NCBI GenBank assembly: GCA_024645155.1
Contig: JAHEGF010000062.1
Span: forward strand, 1 to 14,706
DNA: 14,706 bases
From: Phyllobacteriaceae bacterium
GTDB lineage: Bacteria; Pseudomonadota; Alphaproteobacteria; Rhizobiales; Rhizobiaceae
Reading direction: 5' to 3'
Under the pieces are notes generated by a model. That model saw nothing but the letters and a program-made list of their open reading frames with translations, was not told the DNA's origin and made no database searches. Each line of letters opens with the position of its first letter. Position 1 is the stretch's first letter. Positions 6,879 to 14,701 of the stretch are shown here, piece by piece. Made by a program: the position numbers and the translations under genes.

Positions 6879-7631
6879 TTACTGTGGTGACCGATAGTCG
6901 AGAAACCGCCCCTTGGGCACATCAAACAGTTTTCCGGTCTCGGCCAGAGCCGGATCGGCAAGCGGTAGGATTTTCGCGGCGACGTCGGAAGGATGCGGCA
7001 GCGCATCGGGGTCTTCGCCGGGCATGGCGAGTGCGCGCATGGCCGTGCGGGTGGCGCCCGGATTGACTGAATTGATACGCAGCGCGCTGTTGACCGTTTC
7101 GGCCGCCCAACTGCGTGCCAGCGCTTCAACCGCCGCCTTGGAAGCGGCATAGGGTCCCCAAAAAGCCTTGCAACTGTGGGCGGCACCTGACGACAGAATG
7201 ATCGCACGCCCCGCCTCCGAAAGCCGCAGCAATGGATCGGTGGCACGGATCAGACGCCATGTCGCAGTAACATTGACCGTCATGACCTTGTCGAAAACCT
7301 TCGCCTCGACATGGCTGACAGGTGATATTGTTCCGAGTATTCCAGCATTGGCGACAAGAATGTCGAGTTTGCCCCAGCGTTCGTGAATGGCGCCGCCGAT
7401 TCGGTCGATCCCCGCCATGTCGCTTAGGTCGAGAGGGACCAGAGTTGCCGTTCCGCCGGCCTTTTTGATGTTGTCGTCCAGTTCTTCAAGTCCGCCAACC
7501 GTGCGGGCAACTGCGATGACATGAGCACCTGCTGAAGCTATGTGGAGCGCAATGTGATAACCGATGCCGCGTGAAGCACCGGTAACAAGGGCAACCTTGC
7601 CGGAAAAGTCTGGAAATGGATGACTGGGCAC
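6879..7631 (-). CDS. SDR-family NAD(P)-dependent oxidoreductase
   Basis: A 250-residue classical short-chain dehydrogenase/reductase. It has the nucleotide-binding TGASRGIG at 17-24, VPLDLSD at 65-71, NAG at 95-97, N120, and the catalytic S148, Y161 and K165 in ILSSGAAHS and YAASK. NPGATRT follows the active site. R43 after the second beta strand hints at NADP preference, but this is weak evidence. The start is GTG 7631, the only start codon between here and the in-frame purF stop (TAG at 7646-7644). With a 12-base gap it is probably translated from the purF message. The substrate cannot be read from the sequence; YciK-like and 3-oxoacyl-ACP-reductase-like proteins share these motifs. It ends 16 bases from the stop of the convergent membrane-protein gene. 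Confidence 0.92.
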   Translation of the reverse strand: MPSHPFPDFSGKVALVTGASRGIGYHIALHIASAGAHVIAVARTVGGLEELDDNIKKAGGTATLVPLDLSDMAGIDRIGGAIHERWGKLDILVANAGILGTISPVSHVEAKVFDKVMTVNVTATWRLIRATDPLLRLSEAGRAIILSSGAAHSCKAFWGPYAASKAAVEALARSWAAETVNSALRINSVNPGATRTAMRALAMPGEDPDALPHPSDVAAKILPLADPALAETGKLFDVPKGRFLDYRSPQ

Positions 7632-7643
7632 CGGGTAGCGTTT

Positions 7644-9110
7644 CTAACTGTTGGCCGCCAGCAGCGACAGCGTCCGGACTTTGTCGGTACCGTCCCGGTC
7701 GGCAAGGGTGGTCGGATAATCGCAGGTGAAGCAGGCATCGCAAAATTGCGGTTTTTCATCGTTGCGTTCTGTTTCGCCGGTTGCGCGATAAAGCCCGCCG
7801 ATGGAGATGAATTCAAGCGAGTCTACACGCAGGAATTCCGCCATCTCCTCGACCGACATCCGCGACGCGAGAAGTTTCCCCGTTTCGGGTGTGTCAACGC
7901 CGTAAAAACATGAGGATCGTGTTGGTGGCGATGCGACCCGCATGTGAACTTCGGCAGCGCCAGCCTCGCGGACAAGTTGAACGATCTTTTGGCTTGTGGT
8001 TCCCCGGACGATCGAATCGTCCACCAGCACTATCCGTTTGCCCTCGATCGTCCGGCGGTTGGCATTGTGTTTCAATTTCACTCCCATGTGGCGGATCGAA
8101 TCAGTCGGCTGAATGAACGTGCGTCCGACATAGTGGTTGCGAATGATGCCGAGTTCGAACGGCAGGTTGGCGCCCTGTGCAAATCCGATTGCCGCCGGGG
8201 TGCCTGAATCGGGAACCGGCACCACCATGTCAGCATCGACGGGGCTTTCGGCGGCAAGTTCCAGGCCGATCCGCTTGCGGATTTCATAGACATTGCCGCC
8301 TTCAACGGTCGAATCCGGTCGGGCGAAATAGACATACTCGAATATGCAAAACCTTGACGGCGATTTTTCGAATGGAAAATGACTCTTCAGGCCGGAATCC
8401 GTGATGACGATGAGTTCTCCGGGTTTGACGTCGCGCACGAAGCGCGCGCCGATGATATCGAGCGCGCATGTTTCGGACGCGAAGATGTAGGACCCATCGA
8501 GATCGCCCAGTACAAGCGGCCGGATGCCAAGCGGATCGCGACAGCCGATCAGCTTCTTCGACGACAGCGCGACAAGCGAATAGGCCCCCTGCAACTGCCG
8601 CAGCGCATCAGTAAACCGCGATACGATATCCTTTTCCTGACTGAATGCGACCAGGTGGAGAATTGTTTCAGTGTCCGAAGTCGAAGTGAGGATGGCACCC
8701 TTTTTCTGCAGGTCGCGCTGGATGATCATCGCATTGGTGATGTTGCCATTGTGCGCTACGGCAAATCCGCCCTCAGACAGTTCGGCAAACAGCGGCTGCA
8801 CATTGCGCAATCCCGAACCGCCCGTAGTCGAATAGCGTGTGTGGCCGATCGCCCTGCTGCCATCCAGCCGGTCCAGAACCGACTGCTTGGTAAACGTGTC
8901 GCCGATCTGCCCGATGTGGCGCTCGACATGGAACTGCTTGCCGTCGAAGGAAACAATGCCGGCAGCTTCCTGACCTCGGTGTTGCAGGGCATGAAGGCCA
9001 AGAGTTGTAATTGCTGCGGCGTCCTGACGCCCGAAAATTCCGAATACACCGCATTCCTCGCGCAGCTTGTCGCCGTCGCCGTCAAAAGGTGTTTCGTCGT
9101 GATCAGCCAT
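7644..9110 (-). CDS. purF: Amidophosphoribosyltransferase, propeptide and iron-sulfur type
   Basis: A 488-residue enzyme for the first committed step of purine synthesis: PRPP and glutamine give 5-phosphoribosylamine. An N-terminal Ntn glutaminase domain starts at C20 (EECGVFGIFG), so a 19-residue propeptide must be removed to free the catalytic cysteine. GHTRYSTTG and HNGNITN are the usual glutaminase motifs. The PRPP loop is VLVDDSIVRGTTS at 361-373. Four cysteines, C255, C401, C457 and C460, match the Fe4S4 ligands I recall for the Bacillus subtilis enzyme (236, 382, 437, 440 in mature numbering) once the propeptide is subtracted, to within one residue. It therefore belongs to the Bacillus-like class and not to the E. 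coli cluster-free class. ATG 9110 overlaps the cvpA stop by 8 bases. Confidence 0.97.
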   Translation of the reverse strand: MADHDETPFDGDGDKLREECGVFGIFGRQDAAAITTLGLHALQHRGQEAAGIVSFDGKQFHVERHIGQIGDTFTKQSVLDRLDGSRAIGHTRYSTTGGSGLRNVQPLFAELSEGGFAVAHNGNITNAMIIQRDLQKKGAILTSTSDTETILHLVAFSQEKDIVSRFTDALRQLQGAYSLVALSSKKLIGCRDPLGIRPLVLGDLDGSYIFASETCALDIIGARFVRDVKPGELIVITDSGLKSHFPFEKSPSRFCIFEYVYFARPDSTVEGGNVYEIRKRIGLELAAESPVDADMVVPVPDSGTPAAIGFAQGANLPFELGIIRNHYVGRTFIQPTDSIRHMGVKLKHNANRRTIEGKRIVLVDDSIVRGTTSQKIVQLVREAGAAEVHMRVASPPTRSSCFYGVDTPETGKLLASRMSVEEMAEFLRVDSLEFISIGGLYRATGETERNDEKPQFCDACFTCDYPTTLADRDGTDKVRTLSLLAANS

Positions 9111-9663
9111 GGGACGTCGTACTCTTTGCGCGGGAATCTTTCTCTTCTTCGTCCCCTGATTTTAGCTTTTTGATCAGCGAATTCTCCGGATCATCGGGTA
9201 GCAGGTTCTGCAGCCTTTCACCAATGCCATCCAGCAGCGGCCGCGATTTGGCTTCGGCGACCCATGGTGGCTGTTTGCTCGCTACGAGCCAGTTGAAAAA
9301 CAAAAGCGCAACCGCAACCACCAGGATGCCGCGCGCCGCGCCGTAGAGAAAGCCCAGCGTCCGGTCGAGTGCACCGATCCGGCTATCAATGATGAAGTCT
9401 GCGATTTTCATCGTGATGATCGACACGATGATCAAAGCTATGACGAATACGCCGGCGGCAGCCACGACCTGCGCTATCGTCTCGTTGTCGATATAGGGCA
9501 CCACCAGCGGCAATGCCTGTTTGTAGAGAAAGAATGCGCATAACGCGGCCACGATCCAAGATGCTATCGACAGGATTTCACGTGAGAACCCGCGAACCAT
9601 CGCCAGTACCGCCGATACGAGCGTAAAGCCGATCAGGATGCCATCAAGCAGTGTAATGGGCAT
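9103..9663 (-). CDS. cvpA: CvpA family membrane protein
   Basis: A 186-residue protein with four hydrophobic segments at about 4-22, 31-48, 65-86 and 105-127, and a charged hydrophilic C-terminal tail. MVRGFSREILSI and GALDRTLGFLYGAARG are the conserved family blocks. CvpA was named for its need in colicin V export in E. coli; its basic role is unsettled, with links to envelope stress resistance. It sits directly before purF as in many proteobacteria, and its TGA overlaps the purF ATG (ATGGCTGA). The ribosome-binding site is GAGGAG (plus-strand CTCCTC, 9675-9680), 11 bases before ATG 9663. The 66 bases between radA and cvpA hold this site and a GC-rich stretch, but no convincing promoter or terminator. 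Confidence 0.93.
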   Translation of the reverse strand: MPITLLDGILIGFTLVSAVLAMVRGFSREILSIASWIVAALCAFFLYKQALPLVVPYIDNETIAQVVAAAGVFVIALIIVSIITMKIADFIIDSRIGALDRTLGFLYGAARGILVVAVALLFFNWLVASKQPPWVAEAKSRPLLDGIGERLQNLLPDDPENSLIKKLKSGDEEEKDSRAKSTTSHG

Positions 9664-9729
9664 AGCCGACCCAACTCCTCTTTTTCGTGCAGCTAATTCG
9701 CCGCTGCTGTTTTTCTTCCCGCCCGGGCT

Positions 9730-11124
9730 CTAGTCACCGTCAGGCCGACTTTGCGAACCTGCGACACGCGCGACAAGATCTGCAAGTGTTTTTGGCCGGT
9801 AGGCATCGCCGGCCATTCCGTTCGGCATCTCCTCGCTACCTCCAGGTAGTACCGATTGGCGAAACCCGAGTTTCTCAGCTTCCTTCAGGCGCTGGATGGC
9901 ATGTGCAACAGGCCGGACCGCTCCCGAAAGACTTATTTCGCCGAAATAGACGCAATCGCGCGGAAGGGCAAGGCCGGTGGCCGATGAAACCAGTGCGGCG
10001 GCAACGGCAAGATCGGCGGCCGGTTCGCTGATGCGGTAGCCGCCGGCGACATTGAGGTAGACATCATGGCTGCCAAACCGGACGCCGCAATGGGCTTCCA
10101 GAACCGCTAGTATCATGGAAAGCCGCGCATTGTCCCAGCCGACGACCGCGCGCCGTGGCGTGCCGAGCGTGGACGGTGCAACCAAAGCCTGGATTTCGAC
10201 CAGCACCGGTCTGGTTCCTTCCATTCCGGCAAAAACGGCGGCTCCCGCAGCCTGTTCGTTGCGTTCGCCAAGGAACAGCTCCGACGGATTTGCAACTTCG
10301 CGCAACCCCATGTCCGACATTTCGAAGACACCGATCTCGTCCGTCGGGCCAAAGCGGTTCTTGACCCCGCGCAGAATGCGGAAATGATGCCCGCCTTCAC
10401 CTTCGAAATAGAGAACGCCATCGACCATGTGCTCGACTACGCGCGGCCCGGCGATCTGCCCGTCCTTGGTGACATGGCCGACGAGCACCACCGCCGCACC
10501 CGTCGACTTGGCGTGACGAATGATGGCCTGAGCACTGGCCCGGACCTGGGTCACTGTGCCCGGCGCTGATTCGACGCGGCCTGTCCACAGGGTCTGGATG
10601 GAATCGAGAATAACAAGGTCAGGCCGCTGGCCCTCGGAAATCGTTGCCACAATGTCCTCGACATTAGTCTCCGCACCAAGCTCAACGGCGCTGTCGGCAA
10701 TGCCAAGACGGCGTGCCCGCAACCGCACCTGCGCAACCGCCTCTTCGCCCGAAATGTAGACGACACGGTTTCCGGAATTCGCCAGTTTGGCGGCCACCTG
10801 GATCAGCAGCGTCGACTTACCGATCCCGGGGTCCCCGCCAACCAGCAGCGCCGATCCGCGAACAATGCCTCCGCCGGTCACACGGTCGAATTCGGCGACA
10901 CCGGACACGATGCGCGGTGCGTCCTCGATCTCTCCGTCAAGCGATGTCAGTGCAATCAGGCGGCCTTTGGGGGCGGCACTGATGGCCGGGCCGCCACCGA
11001 TTCCGGCGGCCGGATGTTCTTCGACCAGCGTATTCCATTCGCCGCAGCCGTCGCACTTGCCGGCCCAGCGTGTGTGCACGGTTCCGCAATTCTGGCAAAC
11101 GAATTGGGCGCGTTGCTTGGCCAT
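9730..11124 (-). CDS. radA: DNA repair and recombination protein RadA
   Basis: A 464-residue RecA-like ATPase that drives branch migration in recombinational repair. It is full length with the three expected parts. An N-terminal zinc finger has C10-x2-C13 and C24-x2-C27. The RecA-like core has Walker A GGDPGIGKST (K103) and the RadA-specific KNRFG at 255-259. The C-terminal third is the Lon-protease-like domain, which in RadA acts as a scaffold and not as a protease. ATG 11124 shares one base with the alr stop (TAATG), so translation is probably coupled. It ends with TAG 66 bases before cvpA. Nothing is missing or unusual. Confidence 0.97.
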   Translation of the reverse strand: MAKQRAQFVCQNCGTVHTRWAGKCDGCGEWNTLVEEHPAAGIGGGPAISAAPKGRLIALTSLDGEIEDAPRIVSGVAEFDRVTGGGIVRGSALLVGGDPGIGKSTLLIQVAAKLANSGNRVVYISGEEAVAQVRLRARRLGIADSAVELGAETNVEDIVATISEGQRPDLVILDSIQTLWTGRVESAPGTVTQVRASAQAIIRHAKSTGAAVVLVGHVTKDGQIAGPRVVEHMVDGVLYFEGEGGHHFRILRGVKNRFGPTDEIGVFEMSDMGLREVANPSELFLGERNEQAAGAAVFAGMEGTRPVLVEIQALVAPSTLGTPRRAVVGWDNARLSMILAVLEAHCGVRFGSHDVYLNVAGGYRISEPAADLAVAAALVSSATGLALPRDCVYFGEISLSGAVRPVAHAIQRLKEAEKLGFRQSVLPGGSEEMPNGMAGDAYRPKTLADLVARVAGSQSRPDGD

Positions 11125-12299
11125 TATGCGCTGTGCCCCGATTCAACATACCGTTTCGCGGCGCGGCGCCCACAGCCGGTCAGCATTTCGTAGGCGACCG
11201 TGCCGCCGCTGCGCGCTGCATCGTCCAGAGCAATGTTTGGTCCGAACAACTCGATCCAGTCGCCTGTATTGACCTGGCCGTGGGGAATGTCGGTTATGTC
11301 GAACATCGTCATGTCCATTGTCACCCGTCCGAGTATGGGCGCGATTTGGCCGGAAACAAATCCGGATCCGCCGGGCTTTGCGACGTCGCGGAGCCGAACG
11401 CCGGACCCTGAGAGAGAGCGTGGATACCCATCCGCATAACCAGCACCGGCGACCGCAATCACCGTATCGCGTTCCAGGGTGCAGGTCGCACCGTAGCTTA
11501 CGGTTTGGCCTTTGCGTGCGTGCCTGATCTGTAAAATTCGCGTTTCGAACGTTGCGACTGGCTGCATCGGGTTTTCGGCACCGGTTACCGGCTCCCCGCC
11601 ATAAAGGGCGATGCCCGGGCGGGTCATGTCCAGGTGATAGTCCGGTCCAAGAAATATGCCCGACGAATTGGCGATGCTTGATTCTATATCTCCAAACGCC
11701 AGCGCAACCGCATGAAATGATTCCAGTTGTTGCACATTCATCGGGTGCGCCGGCTCATCGGCGCAGGCAAGGTGGCTCATCACCAACAGTGCTGTGACCG
11801 TGTGCTCGCGGGCATTCTCATCGGCAAACCGGATCGCTTCAGCGACTGTAAGTCCGAGCCGGTTCATGCCGGTATCAACCATAACAGCACAAGGCCTGCG
11901 TCCCCCGCGAGCAGACCAGAAACCGGCCCACAACCATATGGCCTCCCGCGACTGCATCACCGGTATCAGATGCGCTTCTGCCATTACCGCGCACTCCGCC
12001 TCGTTGGTGCAGCCGTTGAGAACGAATATCTCGGCACCGAAAACCAGCGGCCGTAGCACGACACCTTCCTGTGCCGTCGCAACAAAGAAATGGCGGCAAC
12101 CGGCCTTTGACAGGGCAGGGGTGACCTGACCGGCACCCAGCCCATAGGCATCGGCTTTGACAACCGCGGCCGTTTTCGCCGCTCCGGATTTTTTTGAAAG
12201 CAGCCGGTAGTTGGAAACAAGCGCCGCCAGATCAATCGTCAACCGGTTGCCGGCGACACGCGGGTCGCCGCTGCGTGCGACGATTGTCTTGCCTCTCAC
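11124..12299 (-). CDS. alr: Alanine racemase (PLP-dependent)
   Basis: A 391-residue fold-type III PLP enzyme interconverting L- and D-alanine for peptidoglycan synthesis. K48 in AVVKADAYGLG is the PLP-binding lysine. Y269 in VSYGATC is the second catalytic base, equivalent to Tyr265 of the Geobacillus enzyme. MVDTGMNRLG, HLDMTRPGIALYG and GRVTMDMTMFD are typical family blocks. The start is GTG 12299, 8 bases after the dnaB stop, with GAGTAGG in the end of dnaB as a possible ribosome-binding site; no ATG lies in the first 50 codons. It overlaps radA by one base. The cytoplasmic enzyme is of normal length. Whether it is the biosynthetic (Alr) or catabolic (DadX) form cannot be told from sequence, but the setting beside dnaB and radA favours the housekeeping form. 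Confidence 0.96.
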   Translation of the reverse strand: MRGKTIVARSGDPRVAGNRLTIDLAALVSNYRLLSKKSGAAKTAAVVKADAYGLGAGQVTPALSKAGCRHFFVATAQEGVVLRPLVFGAEIFVLNGCTNEAECAVMAEAHLIPVMQSREAIWLWAGFWSARGGRRPCAVMVDTGMNRLGLTVAEAIRFADENAREHTVTALLVMSHLACADEPAHPMNVQQLESFHAVALAFGDIESSIANSSGIFLGPDYHLDMTRPGIALYGGEPVTGAENPMQPVATFETRILQIRHARKGQTVSYGATCTLERDTVIAVAGAGYADGYPRSLSGSGVRLRDVAKPGGSGFVSGQIAPILGRVTMDMTMFDITDIPHGQVNTGDWIELFGPNIALDDAARSGGTVAYEMLTGCGRRAAKRYVESGHSA

Positions 12300-12307
12300 C
12301 GCCCGGC

Positions 12308-13798
12308 CTACTCGTAACGCTCTGGCAGATGGCTTTCGTCAGCCAGGTCAAAGAAGCGTGTGAATTCGCCCTGGAATCCGAGATCGACTGAGCCTGTCGG
12401 CCCGTGCCGCTGTTTGGCGACAATGACTTCAGCCTTGCCGGCAGCCTCGTTCATGTCTGCTTCCCATTTGAAATACTCTTCCGTTCCCGGTTTGGGTTCC
12501 CGGTTGCGCAAATAATACTCGTCGCGGAACACGAACATCACCACGTCGGCGTCCTGCTCGATCGAACCTGATTCGCGAAGGTCTGAAAGCTGCGGACGCT
12601 TGTCGTCTCGGTTTTCAACCTGTCGCGACAACTGCGACAAAGCAATGATCGGCACATTCAGTTCCTTTGCCAGCGCCTTGAGGCCGGTGGTTATTTCGGT
12701 TACCTCCTGCACCCGGTTTTGCTGCGACTTGGCAGACGATCCCTGCATCAGTTGGACATAGTCGATAACAAGCACGTCGAGCCCCCGCTGGCGTTTAAGC
12801 CGCCTTGCGCGTGCTGCAAGCTGGGCAATCGAAATGCCGCCCGTCTGGTCAATGAAGAGCGGGATCTTTTGCATCATTTGCGAGCAGGCTACCAGCTTCT
12901 CGAAATCGACTTCGGTAATCTCGCCGCGGCGGATTTTCGACGAGGGAATTTCCGTCTGTTCGGAAATGATACGGGTTGCCAGCTGCTCCGACGACATTTC
13001 CAGCGAGAAAAAGCCGACCACACCACCATCGGCGGCGGCAAAACTGCCATCGGCCTGCTGGACCGGCTTGTATTCATTGGCAATATTGAATGCAATATTC
13101 GTGGCCAGTGCCGTTTTGCCCATACCCGGCCGCCCCGCAAGGATAAGCAGATCCGACTTCTGCAACCCGCCCATCATCGCATCAAGCCGCCGGAAACCGG
13201 TCGCGGTACCCGACAGGTGTCCGTCACGCGTAAAGGCCGCGTTGGCCATGTCGACAGCCGATTTCACCGCATCGGTAAATGCCTCGAAACCGCCATCGTA
13301 GCGGCCTGTTTCGGCCAGTTCAAACAGGCGGCGTTCGGCATCCTCGATCTGGTTTTGCGGCGGCATGTCAACGGGCGCGTCGTAGGCGATGTTGACCATG
13401 TCCTCGCCCACGGTTATCAGCGCCCGCCTGGTTGCCAGATCGTAGATGGCGCGGCCATAGTCTTCGGCATTGATGATCGTGACCGCCTCGGCTGCAAGGC
13501 GTGCCAGATATTGGGCAACCGTGATCTCGCCGACCTTTTCGGCTGCAGGCAGGAATGTCTTTATCGTTACCGGATTGGCGGTCTTGCCCATGCGGATCAG
13601 GTCGCCTGCAACTTCGAAGATCGTGCGGTGCAACGGCTCGAAAAAATGTGGCGGCTTGAGGAAATCCGATACCCGGTAAAAGGCGTCGTTGTTTACAAGC
13701 ATCGCTCCAAGAAGCGCCTGTTCGGCCTCAATATTGCTGGGTGCCTCGCGATAAAGCTGCGTTTCCGTGTCGTGAAGCTGATGTACGGCTTCTGCCAT
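12308..13798 (-). CDS. dnaB: Replicative DNA helicase DnaB
   Basis: A 496-residue hexameric helicase that unwinds the replication fork and recruits primase. The N-terminal helical domain starts at about residue 20 (APSNIEAEQALLGAMLVN). The C-terminal RecA-like motor has Walker A GRPGMGKTAL (K228), FFSLEMSSEQLATR (H1a), Walker B DVLVIDYVQLM, ALSQLSRQVENR and the arginine-rich block DLRESGSIEQDADVV. An insert of about 15 residues (VQQADGSFAAADGG) follows the first motor strand, as I recall in other Rhizobiales DnaB. No intein is present. ATG 13798 has AAGGG (plus-strand 13803-13807) only 4 bases upstream, a short but usable spacing. It is the first gene of the minus-strand string leading to alr and radA. 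Confidence 0.98.
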   Translation of the reverse strand: MAEAVHQLHDTETQLYREAPSNIEAEQALLGAMLVNNDAFYRVSDFLKPPHFFEPLHRTIFEVAGDLIRMGKTANPVTIKTFLPAAEKVGEITVAQYLARLAAEAVTIINAEDYGRAIYDLATRRALITVGEDMVNIAYDAPVDMPPQNQIEDAERRLFELAETGRYDGGFEAFTDAVKSAVDMANAAFTRDGHLSGTATGFRRLDAMMGGLQKSDLLILAGRPGMGKTALATNIAFNIANEYKPVQQADGSFAAADGGVVGFFSLEMSSEQLATRIISEQTEIPSSKIRRGEITEVDFEKLVACSQMMQKIPLFIDQTGGISIAQLAARARRLKRQRGLDVLVIDYVQLMQGSSAKSQQNRVQEVTEITTGLKALAKELNVPIIALSQLSRQVENRDDKRPQLSDLRESGSIEQDADVVMFVFRDEYYLRNREPKPGTEEYFKWEADMNEAAGKAEVIVAKQRHGPTGSVDLGFQGEFTRFFDLADESHLPERYE

Positions 13799-13837
13799 GA
13801 TACCCTTGCCCTGTCCCTGCCCACTACCGGGTTAGCA

Positions 13838-13864
13838 GAACGTTCAAGCAAGATACGTTCGTAT
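13838..13864. repeat. Two palindromes sharing ACGTTC upstream of dnaB
   Basis: GAACGTTC (13838-13845) is a perfect 8-base palindrome. ATACG-TT-CGTAT (13853-13864) is a second dyad. Both contain ACGTTC in the same direction, 15 bases apart, about 40-65 bases before the dnaB start. They could be a transcription-factor site. The spacing of the GTTC elements is 11 bases, not the 7 of the alphaproteobacterial LexA box. Confidence 0.3.
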
Positions 13865-13879
13865 TTGCCGAATATCCCA

Positions 13880-13900
13880 CGATCCACAGTGATTCACAGG
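13880..13900 (+). repeat. Phased 10-base tandem repeat resembling DnaA boxes
   Basis: GATCCACAGT and GATTCACAGG stand head to tail (13881-13900), matching at 8 of 10 positions. CGATCCACA (13880-13888) and TGATTCACA (13890-13898) each match 7 of 9 positions of the DnaA box TTATCCACA and begin exactly 10 bases apart, one helical turn. The sites lie about 80-100 bases upstream of dnaB. The matches are imperfect, so a role is only suggested. Confidence 0.3.
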
Positions 13901-13999
13901 CCTGCGTCACAAAAAACGGCAAAAACAAAATAACAGGCCCGCTGCGCTTGACGGCACTTTGCCAGTTTGGCCGATTCGGCGCCGATAATAAGGCGAACA

Positions 14000-14033
14000 A
14001 AACATAAACGCCCGGGCTTTTCCACCCGGGCGT
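14000..14033 (-). terminator. Rho-independent terminator after rplI
   Basis: Read on the minus strand, a perfect 9-base stem (plus-strand arms ACGCCCGGG 14008-14016 and CCCGGGCGT 14025-14033) encloses an 8-base loop. TTTATGTTTTG follows. It starts 23 bases past the rplI stop and would end the ribosomal protein transcript before dnaB. In the plus direction there is no immediate T-run, so it appears to work in one direction. Confidence 0.9.
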
Positions 14034-14056
14034 GTCGATTTTGCCCGCAATCCGGA

Positions 14057-14701
14057 TTATTCGGTTTTGGTTTCGTCCTCGCCGCCGCCTTCTTCTGTTT
14101 TTTCGCTTGCTTCGGGGGCTTCTTCATCGGACGTGAAATCAACTTCGGCTTCCGGATCGAAATATTCTTCCGGATTTGCGTTTTCGTTGACGTCCTCACC
14201 GTAGATCGCTTCTGCCGAAGTCAGGTCCTCGCCTGCAGCCTGGCGCTCGGCTTCATCCATCGTACGCGCGACATTGATGGTGATCGCCACTTCGACTTCG
14301 GGGTGCAGTGCAACCTGAACGGTGGTCATACCGATCGCCTTGATTGGCTGGTTCAATGCAACCTGGTTGCGATTGATGACGAAACCGCCTTCGGCCATGA
14401 TTTCGGCGATGTCGCGTGTTGATACCGAGCCGTACAACTGGCCGGTCTCACCCGCAGAACGAACGGCAATGAATGATTTCCCGTCGAGTTTTTCGGCGAC
14501 TGCCTCGGCTTCGTTCTTGCGCTCGAGATTGCGGGCTTCAAGATCAACCCGTTCGCTTTCAAAGCGTTTCTGGTTTGCTTCGTTCGCGCGCAATGCCTTG
14601 TTCTGCGGCAACAGAAAGTTGCGTGCAAAACCATCCTTGACATTGACGGTGTCACCCATCTGGCCAAGTCTTGCGATGCGTTCTAGGAGTATGACTTTCA
14701 T
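14057..14701 (-). CDS. rplI: Ribosomal protein bL9 with long acidic C-terminal extension
   Basis: A 214-residue large-subunit protein that binds 23S rRNA. The N-terminal rRNA-binding domain begins MKVILLERIARLGQMGD and contains the L9 signature block, GDTVNVKDGFARNFLLPQNK. A charged connecting helix (about 41-75) and the C-terminal domain (about 76-148, with AGETGQLYGSVSTRDI) follow. The E. coli protein stops near residue 149. Here a further 66 residues, roughly 40% Asp/Glu and otherwise mostly small residues, form a probably disordered tail. Rhizobial L9 proteins commonly run past 149, but this tail seems long. ATG 14701 is 5 bases from the window edge, so the ribosome-binding site and the expected upstream rpsR and rpsF are not seen. 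A strong terminator follows. Confidence 0.96.
   Translation of the reverse strand: MKVILLERIARLGQMGDTVNVKDGFARNFLLPQNKALRANEANQKRFESERVDLEARNLERKNEAEAVAEKLDGKSFIAVRSAGETGQLYGSVSTRDIAEIMAEGGFVINRNQVALNQPIKAIGMTTVQVALHPEVEVAITINVARTMDEAERQAAGEDLTSAEAIYGEDVNENANPEEYFDPEAEVDFTSDEEAPEASEKTEEGGGEDETKTE

Larger units (their letters stand above)
13799..14007 (-). promoter_or_regulatory. dnaB upstream region with small repeats
   Basis: This stretch lies between the rplI terminator and dnaB and must hold the dnaB promoter if the terminator is efficient. I cannot pick a good -35/-10 pair. It contains AT-rich patches on the minus strand (TTATTTTGTTTTT and GTTTTTTGTG). It also holds a phased 10-base tandem repeat resembling DnaA boxes (13881-13900) and two palindromes sharing ACGTTC (13838-13864), listed separately. 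No ORF here looks real. Confidence 0.5.

Noticed and set aside
6859..6882. Bidirectional terminator between the convergent genes
   Set aside because: GTAAC/GTTAC gives only a 5-base stem with a 14-base loop and no T-run.
8379..9173. Plus-strand open frame opposite purF
   Set aside because: Antisense to purF, with no domain signature and no ribosome-binding site.
9664..9729. Purine riboswitch or regulatory leader before cvpA-purF
   Set aside because: Only 66 bases separate radA and cvpA and I see no purine-aptamer pattern, only a ribosome-binding site and a short GC palindrome.
13838..13860. LexA (SOS) box before dnaB
   Set aside because: The two GTTC elements are 11 bases apart; the alphaproteobacterial LexA site is GTTC-N7-GTTC.
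12719..13933. Long open frame on the plus strand opposite dnaB
   Set aside because: It is antisense to a full-length, unmistakable dnaB and has no recognisable domain; such shadows are common in GC-rich DNA.
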